Assembly: GCF_001305515.1 (NCBI RefSeq)
Contig: NZ_LJYW01000001.1
Coordinates: 4,051,387-4,089,961 of the forward strand
DNA: 38,575 nt
Direction: 5' to 3'
Source: Prosthecodimorpha hirschii
Lineage (GTDB): Bacteria; Pseudomonadota; Alphaproteobacteria; Rhizobiales; Ancalomicrobiaceae
Below are positions 1 through 11,422 of the stretch, piece after piece (positions within the stretch are counted from its first letter, which is position 1; every line of letters starts with the position of its first letter). The notes below the pieces were generated by a model, which did no database searches, had not been told where the DNA came from, and was given only the letters and a program-made list of their open reading frames with translations. The translations under genes were made by a program, and so were the position numbers.

Positions 1-1
1 G

Positions 2-958
2 ACCGCCGGCAAGATCACCAAGACGCCCGGCGGCGTGCCGATGGCGATCCTGAGCCGGCTCAATACCCAGGGCCAGGGCATCATGCTGGCCAATGCGCAC
101 AAGGATCTGAAGATCGGCCTCGATACCTCGGCCCTGAAGGAGCGCTTCGCGGCCATGAAGGCCGGCGGCAAGGATCCGAAGGTCGCGATGACCTTCCCGG
201 GTGGGACCCATGACTGCTGGATCCGCTACTGGCTTGCCGCCGGCGGCGTCGATCCGGACAAGGATTGCCAAACCATCGTGGTGCCGCCGCCGCAGATGGT
301 CGCCAATGCCAAGGTCGGCAACATGGAGGCCTACTGCGTCGGCGAACCCTGGCCGCTGCAGACCGTGAACCAGAATGTCGGCTACTGCGCCATCACCACC
401 GGCGAATTGTGGAAGAACCATCCCGAGAAGTCCTTCGCGCTGCGTGCCGAGTTTGTCGACAAGTATCCGAAGGCGACCGCCGCGCTGCTCGCCGCGGTGC
501 TCGAGGCGGCGCAATGGTGCGACAAGGACGGCAACAAGGATGAGATGTGCGCCATCCTGGCCAAGCGGGAATGGTTCAAGGTTCCGGTCGACGACATTCT
601 CGACCGCTCGAAAGGCAAGTTCGACCTCGGCGTCCGCTCCTTCGAGAACAAGGATCTGATGCAGAAATACTGGCGTGATTTCGCCTCCTATCCCTATCAG
701 AGCCATGAACTGTGGTTCCTGACCGAGGATATCCGCTGGGGCTACCTGCCGGCGACGACCGACACCAAGGCGCTGGTCGCCAAGGTCAACCGTGAGGATC
801 TGTGGCGCGAGGCCGCCAAGGCGATCGGCGTCGCCGCCGCCGACATCCCGACCTCGGCCTCGCGCGGCGTGGAGACCTTCTTCGACGGCGTGAAGTTCGA
901 TCCGGCCAACCCGTCGGCCTATCTCGACGCGCTCAAGATCAAGAAGCTGGTCGGCTGA
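2..958 (+). CDS. Nitrate/sulfonate-type ABC transporter substrate-binding protein (5' partial)
   Basis: The reading frame is open from base 2, so the N-terminus and any signal peptide lie outside the window; the stop is TGA at 956-958. The roughly 318 residues present resemble the C-terminal part of the NrtA/CmpA binding-protein family. Features of that family visible here are FPGGTHDCWIRYWLAAGG, the VGNMEAYCVGEPW segment and the long C-terminal helical region ending in LKIKKLVG. The protein would capture an oxyanion (nitrate, nitrite or a related anion) in the periplasm and deliver it to the permease encoded next. It is followed after 73 bases by an NrtB-like permease and then an NrtD-like ATPase, the usual gene order. 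Ligand identity is inferred from family and context; bicarbonate or cyanate relatives cannot be excluded from a partial protein. Confidence 0.85.
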   Translation, partial: TAGKITKTPGGVPMAILSRLNTQGQGIMLANAHKDLKIGLDTSALKERFAAMKAGGKDPKVAMTFPGGTHDCWIRYWLAAGGVDPDKDCQTIVVPPPQMVANAKVGNMEAYCVGEPWPLQTVNQNVGYCAITTGELWKNHPEKSFALRAEFVDKYPKATAALLAAVLEAAQWCDKDGNKDEMCAILAKREWFKVPVDDILDRSKGKFDLGVRSFENKDLMQKYWRDFASYPYQSHELWFLTEDIRWGYLPATTDTKALVAKVNREDLWREAAKAIGVAAADIPTSASRGVETFFDGVKFDPANPSAYLDALKIKKLVG

Positions 959-1031
959 TGCCGGGCCGGAGCCGCCGCGCCGGGCGCGACCCGGTTCGGC
1001 GGGTCCGCCTCTCGCCATGAAGGAACCCGAA

Positions 1032-1898
1032 ATGTCCGTCGAAGCCGAACCGATGCCGCAGACGACCGGCATGCTCAAACTGCCGGCGACCGCCGTGCTG
1101 CTCGCCGGCCTGAAGCGCCGCGCCCTCGACGTGGCGCGCGTGATCGTGCCGCCGCTGATCTCGCTCGCCGTGCTGCTGGCGATCTGGGAACTCGCCTTCT
1201 CGGGCAAGGGGGCCTCGCTGCCGCCGCCGTCCAAGGTGGTGGCGGACACCTGGGAACTGATCGCCCATCCGTTCTTCGACCGCGGCGGCCTCGACAAGGG
1301 TCTGGCGCTGCACATCTTCGAAAGCCTGAAGCGGGTCGCGGTCGGCTTCTCGATCGCCAGCCTCGCCGGTGTCCTGCTCGGCGTGCTGATCGGGTCGTCG
1401 TCGCTCGCCTATCGCGGCCTCGATCCGATCTTCCAGGTGCTGCGCACCGTGCCGCCGCTCGCCTGGCTGCCGATCGCTCTGGCCGCCTTCCGGGAGAGCC
1501 AGCCGGCGGCGATCTTCGTCATCGCCGTGACGGCGGTCTGGCCGGTGATGCTCAACACGGCGGTCGGCATCCGCAACATCCCGCAGGACTACCGCAACGT
1601 GGCGCGCGTTCTTCGGCTGAACCCGCTCGAATTCTTCTTCAAGATCACCCTGCCGGCAACCGTTCCCTACATCTTCACCGGCCTCAAGATCGGCATCGGC
1701 CTGTCCTGGCTGGCGATCGTGGCGGCCGAAATGCTGGTCGGCGGCGTCGGCATCGGCTTCTTCCTGTGGGACAGCTGGAACTCCTCGCTGATCAGCGAAA
1801 TCATTCTGGCGCTCATCTATATCGGCCTGGTCGGCCTGCTGCTCGACCGCGTCATCACCTGGGCCGGCCGCCTGATCGGCGGACCGGGTACCTTCTGA
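1032..1898 (+). CDS. nrtB: Nitrate-type ABC transporter permease (NrtB-like)
   Basis: A 288-residue inner-membrane permease of the NrtB/SsuC/TauC family. About six hydrophobic segments are visible, and the ATPase-docking loop lies around residues 180-205, starting near IRNIPQDYRNVARVLRLNP. An in-frame ATG exists at 1017, but AAGGAA at 1020-1025 sits six bases before the ATG at 1032, so the later start is preferred. The gene follows the binding-protein gene and precedes the ATPase gene by 29 bases, so the three form one operon. It would provide the channel for the anion bound by the upstream protein. Substrate is assigned by neighbours and family resemblance and could be another oxyanion. Confidence 0.88.
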   Translation: MSVEAEPMPQTTGMLKLPATAVLLAGLKRRALDVARVIVPPLISLAVLLAIWELAFSGKGASLPPPSKVVADTWELIAHPFFDRGGLDKGLALHIFESLKRVAVGFSIASLAGVLLGVLIGSSSLAYRGLDPIFQVLRTVPPLAWLPIALAAFRESQPAAIFVIAVTAVWPVMLNTAVGIRNIPQDYRNVARVLRLNPLEFFFKITLPATVPYIFTGLKIGIGLSWLAIVAAEMLVGGVGIGFFLWDSWNSSLISEIILALIYIGLVGLLLDRVITWAGRLIGGPGTF

Positions 1899-1927
1899 AA
1901 CCGGGCATCTTCTGAAGGAGAGCGGCC

Positions 1928-2725
<798 letters not shown>

Positions 2726-2756
2726 CGGCCGCCTTCGGCGGGGGGATCCCGGGTCG

Positions 2757-4037
2757 CTACCGGAACAGCGCCGGCAGCCAGAGGCTCAGGCCCGGGATGT
2801 AGGTGACCAGCAGCAGGACCGCGATCGAGGCGCCGAAGAAGGGCCAGATCGTGCGCATCGCCTCGCGGATGGTGATCTTGCCGACCGCGCAGCCGACGAA
2901 CAGCACCGAGCCGACCGGCGGCGTGTTGAGCCCGATCCCGGCATTGAGGATCAGGATGACGCCGAAATGGACCGGGTCGACGCCGAACTTCATCACCACC
3001 GGCAACAGGACCGGCGTCAGGATGATGATCATCGGCGCCATGTCCATGAAGGTGCCGAGGAACAGGAGCGCGACGTTGACCAGGAGCAGGATCAGGGTCG
3101 GGTTGGTGGTGATGCTCTCCAGGAGCTTGACGGTCGCCGCCGGCACCTGAAGGAGCGCCATCAGCCAGCCGAAGGCCTGCGCGGTGCCGATCACCAGGAG
3201 CACCATCGCGGTGGTGCGCACCGCCCCGTAGGTCGCCTCCCGGAAACCGGCGAGATCGAGCTGGCGATAGACGAACAGCGCGATCAGGAAGGCGTAGATG
3301 ACGGCGATGCAGGAGCTTTCCGTCGCCGTGAAGATGCCCGAGCGGACGCCACCGAAGATGATGAAGATCAGCAGGATGCCGGGCGAGGCGACGAGCAGGC
3401 GCCAGCCGACCATGCGCCAGCCCGGGAACGGATCGGCCGGATAGCCGCGCCGGCGCGCGACCCACCAGGCGGTGACCATCAGGGCGGCGGCGAGCAGCAG
3501 GCCGGGCAGGATGCCGGCCGTGAACAGATCGGCCACCGACAGGTTTCCGCCGGCGGCGATCGAATAGATGATCATGTTGTGCGAGGGCGGGATCAGGAGC
3601 GCGATGATCGCCGCATTGACGGTGACGTTGACCGCATAGTCGCGGTCGTAGCCGCGCGCGGCCATCTGCGGGATCATCAGCCCGCCGATCGCGGAGGCAT
3701 CGGCGACCGCCGATCCGGAGATGCCGCCGAACAGGGTCGCGGAGACGACGTTGACCTGGCCGAGGCCGCCGCGCAGGTGGCCGACCAGGCTCGCGGCGAA
3801 ATGGATCAGCTTCTCGGCGATGCCGCCGCGGATCATCAGGTCGCCGGCGAAGATGAAGAACGGGATCGCCATCATCGAGAAGGCGTTCATGCCGGTATTG
3901 ATCTGCTGGAACACGATCAGCGGCGGCAGGTCCATATAGAGCGCGGTCGCCAGGGCCGACAGGCCGAGGCAGAAGGCGATCGGGGTGCCGATGAACATCA
4001 GCACCGTAAAGGTTCCGAACAGGATCCAGAGTTCCAT
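2757..4037 (-). CDS. dctM: TRAP transporter large permease subunit (DctM)
   Basis: A 426-residue, very hydrophobic protein of normal DctM length with about twelve membrane segments. The family signature is seen in the run FGGISGSAVADASAIGG and in the ALLIPPSHNMIIYS segment. DctM is the ion-coupled translocating subunit of tripartite TRAP importers. Its ATG overlaps the dctQ stop by one base (TGATG), indicating translational coupling in a dctP-dctQ-dctM operon. The C-terminus ends close to the convergent nrt operon. The cluster also holds an SMP-30-like lactonase and a FadR-type regulator, which suggests a sugar-acid substrate; that is inference, since TRAP substrates cannot be read from DctM. 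Confidence 0.92.
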   Translation of the reverse strand: MELWILFGTFTVLMFIGTPIAFCLGLSALATALYMDLPPLIVFQQINTGMNAFSMMAIPFFIFAGDLMIRGGIAEKLIHFAASLVGHLRGGLGQVNVVSATLFGGISGSAVADASAIGGLMIPQMAARGYDRDYAVNVTVNAAIIALLIPPSHNMIIYSIAAGGNLSVADLFTAGILPGLLLAAALMVTAWWVARRRGYPADPFPGWRMVGWRLLVASPGILLIFIIFGGVRSGIFTATESSCIAVIYAFLIALFVYRQLDLAGFREATYGAVRTTAMVLLVIGTAQAFGWLMALLQVPAATVKLLESITTNPTLILLLVNVALLFLGTFMDMAPMIIILTPVLLPVVMKFGVDPVHFGVILILNAGIGLNTPPVGSVLFVGCAVGKITIREAMRTIWPFFGASIAVLLLVTYIPGLSLWLPALFR

Positions 4038-4555
4038 CAGGCGAGCTCCTGCACGGCGATGCCTTCGTGCTCGATGCCGGCGAGGCGTTCGAGGAGCCGT
4101 TCCAGGGCGAACAGGGCGATCACCACGCCGCCGATCACCTGGGGCATGTAGTCCCAGCCGCCCGGGATGCCGAGCACCGGCAGGCGCGCCGCCCAGGTGC
4201 CGATGGCGAGATCGAGCGAGTACCAGGACATGGCCAACCCGAACAGGATCACCAGCACGAAGGTGATCGCGTCGAGCACCTTGCCGACCGCGGCCGGCGC
4301 GACGTGCTGGACCAGATCGAGGCCGAGATGGAAGTTCTCACGCACGCCCACGGCGGCGCCGAGGATGATGAACCAGCCCATCAGCTGGAGCGTCATCGGT
4401 TCGGCCCAGCTCGGCGTGTCGTTGAGCACGTAGCGGGCGAAGACCTGCCAGCCGACCACGAAGGTCATGCCGATCATGCCGAGGGCGGAGAGGGCGAGGC
4501 AGAGGGCGGCGAGCAGGCCGTTGAGGCGGCCGAGACTGCGGATGAGCGCGGGCAT
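4037..4555 (-). CDS. dctQ: TRAP transporter small permease subunit (DctQ)
   Basis: A 172-residue membrane protein with four hydrophobic segments, as expected for DctQ. Conserved features include WQVFARYVLNDTPSWAEP and the GVRENFHLGLDL motif after the second segment. The ATG at 4555 (MPALIRS) is chosen because a GAGG ribosome site lies seven bases upstream. A second in-frame ATG at 4579 would add eight residues. The reading frame runs much further upstream through dctP in an unused frame, which is only an overlap artefact of high GC content. DctQ pairs with DctM; the genes overlap by one base. The 128-base gap to dctP is GC-rich with no obvious gene. Confidence 0.9.
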   Translation of the reverse strand: MPALIRSLGRLNGLLAALCLALSALGMIGMTFVVGWQVFARYVLNDTPSWAEPMTLQLMGWFIILGAAVGVRENFHLGLDLVQHVAPAAVGKVLDAITFVLVILFGLAMSWYSLDLAIGTWAARLPVLGIPGGWDYMPQVIGGVVIALFALERLLERLAGIEHEGIAVQELA

Positions 4556-4683
4556 GGAGGGACCTCGCGGAAGGCGCATGGAGGCGGCACGACAGAGGAC
4601 CGCCGGCGGCGGGCCGGCGGTCCGGGACGAGCAGGACGGGACCGGGGTCGCGCGGGGCCCCGGGGAGCGGCCGCGCGATGGTC

Positions 4684-5667
4684 TTACGGGGTGGCCTGGA
4701 TGCGGGCGACCAGGTCCTTCATCTTCGCATCGGTGACGAACTTGTCGTAGACCGGCTTCATCGCGGCGATGAACGGCGCCTTGTCGACGGTGGCGACGAC
4801 CGCGCCGGCCTCGCGCACCTTGGCCTCCGAGGCCTTCTCGCGGGCGACCCAGAGCCGGCGCATCTCGGCGACCGATTCCTTGGCGGCGGCGCGGACGATC
4901 TTCTGATCTTCCGGCGTCAGCTTGTCGAAGCTCTTCTTGGCCATGACCAGCACTTCCGGCGTCAGGGAGTGCTCGGTGATGGTGTAGAACTTCGAGACTT
5001 CGAAATGGCGCGAGGACTCGTAGGACGGCCAGTTGTTCTCGGCGCCGTCGACGACGCCGGTCTGCAGCGCCGAGTAGAGCTCGCCGAACGGCATCGGCGT
5101 GGCGTTGGCGCCCATCGCCTGCATCAGCGCGATCCAGAGATCGGACTGCTGCACGCGGATCTTGAGGCCCTTCACGTCTTCCAGCGACTTGATCTGCTTC
5201 TTGGTCGTGTAGAAGGAGCGCGCGCCGGAATCGTAGAAGGCCAGCGCGACCAGGCCGTGCGGCTCGAATTCCTTCAGGATCTCGTCGCCGATCGGGCCGT
5301 CGACGACCTTGTGCATGTGCTCGACCGAGCGGAACAGGAAGGGCAGGCCGAGCACCTGGGTCGCCGGGACCAGGTTGTTGAACGGCGCGGTGTTGATCCG
5401 GTTCATGTCGATGACGCCGAACCGGGTCTGCTCGATGGTGTCCTTCTCCTCGCCGAGCTGGCGATTGTTGAACACCTTGACCTTGACCCGGCCCTTGGTC
5501 CGCTCCTCGACCAGCTTGCCCATATAGATGACGGCTTCGACCGTCGGGTAGCCGTCCGGATGGATGTCGGCCGAGCGCAGGGTGATCTGCGCGGCGGCGG
5601 GCGGGGCTGCGGCGAACAGGGTGGCGGCGGCAAGACCGAGCGCCAGGAATGCGGATTTCAAGGCCAT
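4684..5667 (-). CDS. dctP: TRAP transporter substrate-binding protein (DctP)
   Basis: A 327-residue periplasmic binding protein. Residues 1-26 form a signal peptide (hydrophobic core, cleavage expected after PPAAA). The DctP fold is supported by LKIRVQQSD, whose Arg171 is the position that usually salt-bridges the carboxylate of the ligand, and by GAENNWPSYESSRHFE around 208-223, typical of DctP proteins for sugar acids and related carboxylates. The start at 5667 is set by GGGAGGA just upstream; an upstream in-frame ATG would place the signal peptide internally. It is the first of dctP-Q-M. A short AT-rich inverted repeat lies 75 bases upstream. The ligand is inferred as an aldonate or uronate because of the neighbouring lactonase-like gene and edd-zwf. 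Confidence 0.92.
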   Translation of the reverse strand: MALKSAFLALGLAAATLFAAAPPAAAQITLRSADIHPDGYPTVEAVIYMGKLVEERTKGRVKVKVFNNRQLGEEKDTIEQTRFGVIDMNRINTAPFNNLVPATQVLGLPFLFRSVEHMHKVVDGPIGDEILKEFEPHGLVALAFYDSGARSFYTTKKQIKSLEDVKGLKIRVQQSDLWIALMQAMGANATPMPFGELYSALQTGVVDGAENNWPSYESSRHFEVSKFYTITEHSLTPEVLVMAKKSFDKLTPEDQKIVRAAAKESVAEMRRLWVAREKASEAKVREAGAVVATVDKAPFIAAMKPVYDKFVTDAKMKDLVARIQATP

Positions 5668-5741
5668 GATGTATCCTCCCTCGCCCAGGCGGGCGCATCG
5701 ATGCCGAGCCGGTTCCGATCCGGCTTCGTTCAATTGGTCAG

Positions 5742-5754
5742 GTTATCATATAAC
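5742..5754. promoter_or_regulatory. Inverted repeat upstream of dctP, candidate operator of the GntR regulator
   Basis: GTTAT-CAT-ATAAC is a perfect 5-bp inverted repeat with a three-base spacer, inside the only AT-rich patch of the 284-base gap between the lactonase-like gene and dctP. FadR-subfamily proteins bind short palindromes of this size near the genes they control. The link to the regulator at 6854-7582 is inference. Confidence 0.4.
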
Positions 5755-5951
5755 TTTGCCGATGAGGCTTGTCCAGCACCGCCGCGCCGGCCCGCAAGGC
5801 GTGACGACGCAGCGGCGGCGGGGCGCAATTCGTTGCGAAATCAGAGGCTTGTGGTTCCTAGGCCGATGCGGGGCGAGCGGTCCGGGACGGCGATGCCGCG
5901 CCGCCGTCGGGCCGCCGCCGCGCCGGTCGCCATCGGATCGGCGCCGCCCGA

Positions 5952-6833
5952 CTAGTTTCGATCGGCGAAGCGGCCGACCGGGACGCCGCGCGCGCCGGGG
6001 CTGAACAGGATCGGGCTGCCGGTCCAGGGCTTGCCGGCAAGGCGATCGGGCGCGACCGAGGCGGACAGGCTGGTGACGAGGATCAGGTCGCGCTCCGGGC
6101 CGCCGAAGCATGGCATGGTCGGGGCGGCGACCGGCAGGTCGAAACTCTCGGCGAGGCGGCCGTCGCGATCGAAGCGGTTGAGCCGGCCGGCGGTCACCCC
6201 GGCGCTCCAATAGTTGCCGTCGAGATCCGTCGCGCCGCCGTCCGGGCGTCCCGTCGCATCGTCGAGCGTCGCCATGCGCACCCGCTCGCCGAGACTGCCG
6301 GTCGCGGGATCGAAGGCGATCCGGTCGATCCAGGGGCCGCGGGAATCGGCCAGATAGAGCGTGCGCCCGTCGGCCGACCAGGCGAGGCCGTTCGAGACCC
6401 GGAGCCCGGCGATCATGCGGTCGACCCGCCCGTCGGCGCCGATCCGGTAGAGGCTGCCGATCGGGGCCCGCTCCGGCCGCTCGTCCATCGAGCCGACCCA
6501 GAAGGCGCCGTCGGGGCCGACCTTGCCGTCGTTGAGGCGGGTCGTCGGCAGGTCCGGTTCCAGATCGGCAAGGGGCTCGATCGTCCCGGTCTCCAGGTCG
6601 AAGAGGACGACGCGCTTCGGCAGCGCGATGACGAGCCGGCCGCTTTCGCACAGCCCCATCGAGCAGGGGCGGTCCGGCATGGGGCGGGCCCGGTACCGCG
6701 ATCCGTCCGGCGCGGCCTCGTGCAGGGCGCGGCCTTCGATGTCGAGCCAGCGGAACAGGCCGGTGCGATCGTCCCAGAGCGGACCCTCGCCGAGCTCGCA
6801 GCGGCTGTCGACGAGGCGGCGGAACTCGGGCAT
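5952..6833 (-). CDS. SMP-30/gluconolactonase/LRE family protein
   Basis: A 293-residue six-bladed beta-propeller enzyme of the SMP-30 (regucalcin/gluconolactonase) family. Metal-ligand positions can be matched: Glu16 in ELGEGPLW, Asn148 in VSNGLAW and Asp198 in RPDGGATD. Asn101-Asp102 lie in RLNDGKVGPDG. It should hydrolyse an aldono- or sugar-lactone to the acid in the cytoplasm; no signal peptide is seen. AGGAGG eight bases before the ATG supports the start. It lies 20 bases after the GntR-family regulator gene and upstream of dctPQM on the same strand, so it likely belongs to one sugar-acid unit. It could also supply the 6-phosphogluconolactonase step missing between zwf and edd, but that is untested. 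Confidence 0.88.
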   Translation of the reverse strand: MPEFRRLVDSRCELGEGPLWDDRTGLFRWLDIEGRALHEAAPDGSRYRARPMPDRPCSMGLCESGRLVIALPKRVVLFDLETGTIEPLADLEPDLPTTRLNDGKVGPDGAFWVGSMDERPERAPIGSLYRIGADGRVDRMIAGLRVSNGLAWSADGRTLYLADSRGPWIDRIAFDPATGSLGERVRMATLDDATGRPDGGATDLDGNYWSAGVTAGRLNRFDRDGRLAESFDLPVAAPTMPCFGGPERDLILVTSLSASVAPDRLAGKPWTGSPILFSPGARGVPVGRFADRN

Positions 6834-6853
6834 CGGCGATCCTCCTGCGGGCG

Positions 6854-7582
6854 TCAGGACGCCAGGGCCGCGTAGCGGGCGCGCGATCCGGCCAGGTGTC
6901 GGCGCATATGGGCGGCGGCGGCATCCGGGTCGCCCGCCGCGATGGCGTCGCGGATCGCCTGGTGCTCCCGCTCGACCATGTCGAGATAGTCGGGTGCCAG
7001 GTTCGAGGCCGGCAGCCGGCGCCGCGGCACGGCGAGATCGCCGAGCTGGTCGAGGAACCGGCCGAAATAGGGATTCTGCGTCGCCGCCGCGATGGCGCGG
7101 TGGAAGGCGAGATCGGGGGCGACATTGTCGGTCGCCTCGGTCCGGGCCCGGCCCAGTTCCGCGATCGAGCGGTCGATCGCCGCCAGATCCGCGTCGGTGC
7201 GCCGGCTCGACGCGAGGGCGGCGGCCTCCACCTCGACGGCGAGGCGCAGTTCCAGGATCCAGACGATCTCGTCGACGGTCGCCCGCTCGATCGGACCGAG
7301 GTCGGCGAAGCGGGTGCGGGCCTGCAGCACGAAGGCGCCGGCGCCCTGGCGCGTCTCGACCAGCCCGGCCGCCTTCAGGGCCGCCACCGCCTCGCGCACC
7401 ACGGTGCGGCTGACGCCGGCCGCAGCCGACAGGGCGGCTTCCGTCGGCAGGCGGTCGCCGGGCTTCAGCCGGCCTTCTCGGATTTCGCGTTCCAGGCTTT
7501 CCGATAGCAGCGCCACGAGTTTCTTCGAGCGCGGGAATGTGCCGATCGAGAGCGGAGCGAGGGTTGCGTTGGGTGGGGCCAT
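6854..7582 (-). CDS. GntR-family transcriptional regulator, FadR subfamily
   Basis: A 242-residue regulator from the ATG at 7582. A TTG at 7633 would extend it by 17 residues; neither start has a strong ribosome site. The N-terminal winged HTH is clear: LKPGDRLPTEAALSAAAGVS followed by RTVVREAVAALKAAGLVETR. The C-terminal all-helical FCD domain carries the metal and effector signature: Asp and His in DLAFHRAIAAAT, His in EREHQAIRDAI and His in AHMRRHL. FadR-type proteins usually repress sugar-acid or organic-acid operons and are released by the substrate. It is the first gene of the lactonase/TRAP cluster. Likely targets are the inverted repeat before dctP and its own promoter. Confidence 0.88.
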   Translation of the reverse strand: MAPPNATLAPLSIGTFPRSKKLVALLSESLEREIREGRLKPGDRLPTEAALSAAAGVSRTVVREAVAALKAAGLVETRQGAGAFVLQARTRFADLGPIERATVDEIVWILELRLAVEVEAAALASSRRTDADLAAIDRSIAELGRARTEATDNVAPDLAFHRAIAAATQNPYFGRFLDQLGDLAVPRRRLPASNLAPDYLDMVEREHQAIRDAIAAGDPDAAAAHMRRHLAGSRARYAALAS

Positions 7583-7623
7583 ACCGTTCGGGCGGATCAG
7601 ACTGTCATGATGAGGAGGCCGAG

Positions 7624-7794
7624 ATGACCGCAAGGGAACGCGCGTTGCAAGGCGATGATCCGGGTTCGGTCCATTTTCGGATGGCGGAAGCGCCGTCGGC
7701 GCGCCGGTTCGGGCTGCCGTCCGCAGCCCGCGCGGCCGAACCCTACGCCGTCTCTTCGGATGCGTCCACCGCGTCGCGGGTCGCTTGCGTCTGA
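7624..7794 (+). CDS. Possible 56-residue ORF divergent from gntR
   Basis: The 325-base gap between gntR (7582) and the edd stop (7908) holds one small plus-strand frame worth noting. Its ATG at 7624 has AGGAGG six bases upstream, and it encodes 56 residues starting [18 protein letters not shown]. It has no signal peptide, membrane segment or recognised domain. The first bases overlap the alternative N-terminal end of gntR. High GC content makes chance frames common, so the ribosome site is the only support. Nothing else convincing was seen in the gap. Confidence 0.18.
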   Translation: MTARERALQGDDPGSVHFRMAEAPSARRFGLPSAARAAEPYAVSSDASTASRVACV

Positions 7795-7907
7795 CCCTGG
7801 TCTGCTACCCGATGGAGCGCGGACGTCCGATCGCGGCAGGCCCGGCCGTCCCGGCGGCCGGGTCCGCGGCGTCCGGGCCGCCCGGACCCGAAGGCGCCGC
7901 CGGCCGG

Positions 7908-9722
<1,815 letters not shown>

Positions 9723-9734
9723 GGCTGGCTCCTG

Positions 9735-9789
9735 GTGGTTCGATCGATCCAACATTCGCGTCCCGCCAATGTCGGATCGATCGAACCAC
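9735..9789. promoter_or_regulatory. Long inverted repeat in the zwf-edd gap, abutting the edd ribosome site
   Basis: GTGGTTCGATCGATCC at 9735-9750 is the exact reverse complement of 9774-9789. After one mismatched pair a further five bases pair (ACATT at 9752-9756 with AATGT at 9768-9772), leaving an 11-base loop. On the minus-strand transcript the stem ends immediately before the edd Shine-Dalgarno sequence. It could be an operator, an RNA structure that gates edd translation, or an intercistronic processing or termination hairpin after zwf. Confidence 0.65.
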
Positions 9790-9880
9790 AAGCGGGCGGA
9801 TCGATGTCGGCGGCGTCCGCACTGGACGTGACATCGGCATCACGGCCCGGGCCGGCAAGGCCCGGGCGGCTGGCTCGACT

Positions 9881-11359
9881 TCAGGCGGCATCCTCGTGCC
9901 AGGTCCGGCCGTCGCGCTCGATCAGGGCGATCGAGGCGGACGGACCCCAGGTGCCCGAGCGGTAGAGCTTGGGCCGGTCCTGGGCATGGCGCCAGCCGTC
10001 CAGGATCGGGTCGATCCAGCTCCACGCCGCCTCGACCTCGTCACGGCGCATGAACAGGGTCTGGTTGCCGCGCACCACGTCGAGCACCAGGCGCTCGTAG
10101 GCGTCCGGGTTGCGCGCCCCGAAGGCCTCCGCGAAGGTCATGTCGAGCGGCACCCGGCGCAGGCGCATGCCGCCGGGACCCGGATCCTTGATCATCAGAT
10201 GCAGGCGGATGCCCTCCTGCGGCTGCAGGCGGATGACCAGTTCGTTGCGCGCGATGGTGCCGGCGCCGGCGTCGAAGATCGAATGCGGGATGGCCTTGAA
10301 GGAGACCAGGATCTCCGAGCAGCGCGCGGCGAGCCGCTTGCCGGTGCGCAGGTAGAATGGCGTGCCCGACCAGCGCCAGTTGTTGACCTCGGCCTTCAGG
10401 GCCACGAAGGTCTCGGTCTGGCTGGCGGCATTCTGAATCTCGTCCGCGTAGGCGGCGACCGGGCCGAGCGCGGAGGCGCCGGCATCGTACTGGCCGCGCA
10501 CCGTATGGGTCGCGACCGCGCCGTCGACGATCGGCCGCAGCGCCTTCAGCACCTTGAGCTTCTCGTCGCGCACCGAATCCGCGTCGAGGGCCGCCGGCGG
10601 CTCCATGGCGACCAGGCAGAGGAGCTGGAGGATGTGGTTCTGGACCATGTCGCGCAGCGCGCCGGCGGTGTCGTAGTAGCCGCCGCGGCCCTCGACGCCG
10701 AGCGTCTCGGCGACCGTGATCTGGACATGGTCGATATGGGCCGAGTTCCAGATCGGCTCGAACAGCGCGTTGGCGAAGCGCAGCGCCATCAGGTTCTGCA
10801 CCGTCTCCTTGCCGAGGTAGTGGTCGATCCGGAAGATGCGCTTCTCGTCGAAGACCGCGCCGACCGCATCGTTGACGCGCTGGGCCGACTTGAGGTCCTT
10901 GCCGACCGGCTTCTCGACGACAACCCGCGACTGCGGTGAGACGAGGCCGGCCTCGCCGAGCCGCCGGCAGATGCCGCCGAAGAGGTCGGGGCCGGTGGCG
11001 AGATAGTAGACGCGGATGCGGTCCGGTTCGGGTTCGAGCAGCGCCTTCAGCCGGCCCCAGCCTTCCTCCCCGACGGCATCGACGCGGACGTAGTCGAGCC
11101 GGTCGATGAAGCGGTCCAGCGTGGCCTGGTCGCGGTCCTCGGCGTCGACATGATCGATGATCGCGTCGCGGGCGAAGTTTCGGTAGTCGTTGCGGGTCAT
11201 GTCCGCACGGGCGACGCCGATGATCCGGGTCGGCCCCTCGATCTGGTGGTCGCGGTCGCGCTGGAACAGCGCGGGCAGGAGCTTGCGCCTGACGAGGTCG
11301 CCGGTGCCGCCGAAGGCGACGAAATCGAAAACGTCGACCGAGATGATGCGACTGGCCAT
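9881..11359 (-). CDS. zwf: Glucose-6-phosphate 1-dehydrogenase
   Basis: A 492-residue enzyme that oxidises glucose-6-phosphate to 6-phosphogluconolactone and produces NADPH or NADH. The nucleotide-binding motif FGGTGDL is at residues 16-22, EKPVGKDL at 149-156, and the substrate/catalytic motif RIDHYLGKE at 177-185. The ATG at 11359 has GGAG seven bases upstream. It is the upstream gene of a zwf-edd pair. In many relatives pgl sits between these genes; here it does not. A cluster of AT-rich palindromes lies 64-111 bases before the start and is a likely regulatory site. Confidence 0.96.
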   Translation of the reverse strand: MASRIISVDVFDFVAFGGTGDLVRRKLLPALFQRDRDHQIEGPTRIIGVARADMTRNDYRNFARDAIIDHVDAEDRDQATLDRFIDRLDYVRVDAVGEEGWGRLKALLEPEPDRIRVYYLATGPDLFGGICRRLGEAGLVSPQSRVVVEKPVGKDLKSAQRVNDAVGAVFDEKRIFRIDHYLGKETVQNLMALRFANALFEPIWNSAHIDHVQITVAETLGVEGRGGYYDTAGALRDMVQNHILQLLCLVAMEPPAALDADSVRDEKLKVLKALRPIVDGAVATHTVRGQYDAGASALGPVAAYADEIQNAASQTETFVALKAEVNNWRWSGTPFYLRTGKRLAARCSEILVSFKAIPHSIFDAGAGTIARNELVIRLQPQEGIRLHLMIKDPGPGGMRLRRVPLDMTFAEAFGARNPDAYERLVLDVVRGNQTLFMRRDEVEAAWSWIDPILDGWRHAQDRPKLYRSGTWGPSASIALIERDGRTWHEDAA

Positions 11360-11422
11360 GACGGGCTCCGCACTGGGGGAGTGCCCCCAGCGTAGTGTGA
11401 GGGGCATGCGCGCCGGAAGGAC

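Noticed and set aside
4556-5698. A long upstream extension of dctQ
   Set aside because: It reads dctP in a wrong frame. The true dctQ start is set by a ribosome site and by the family length of about 170 residues.
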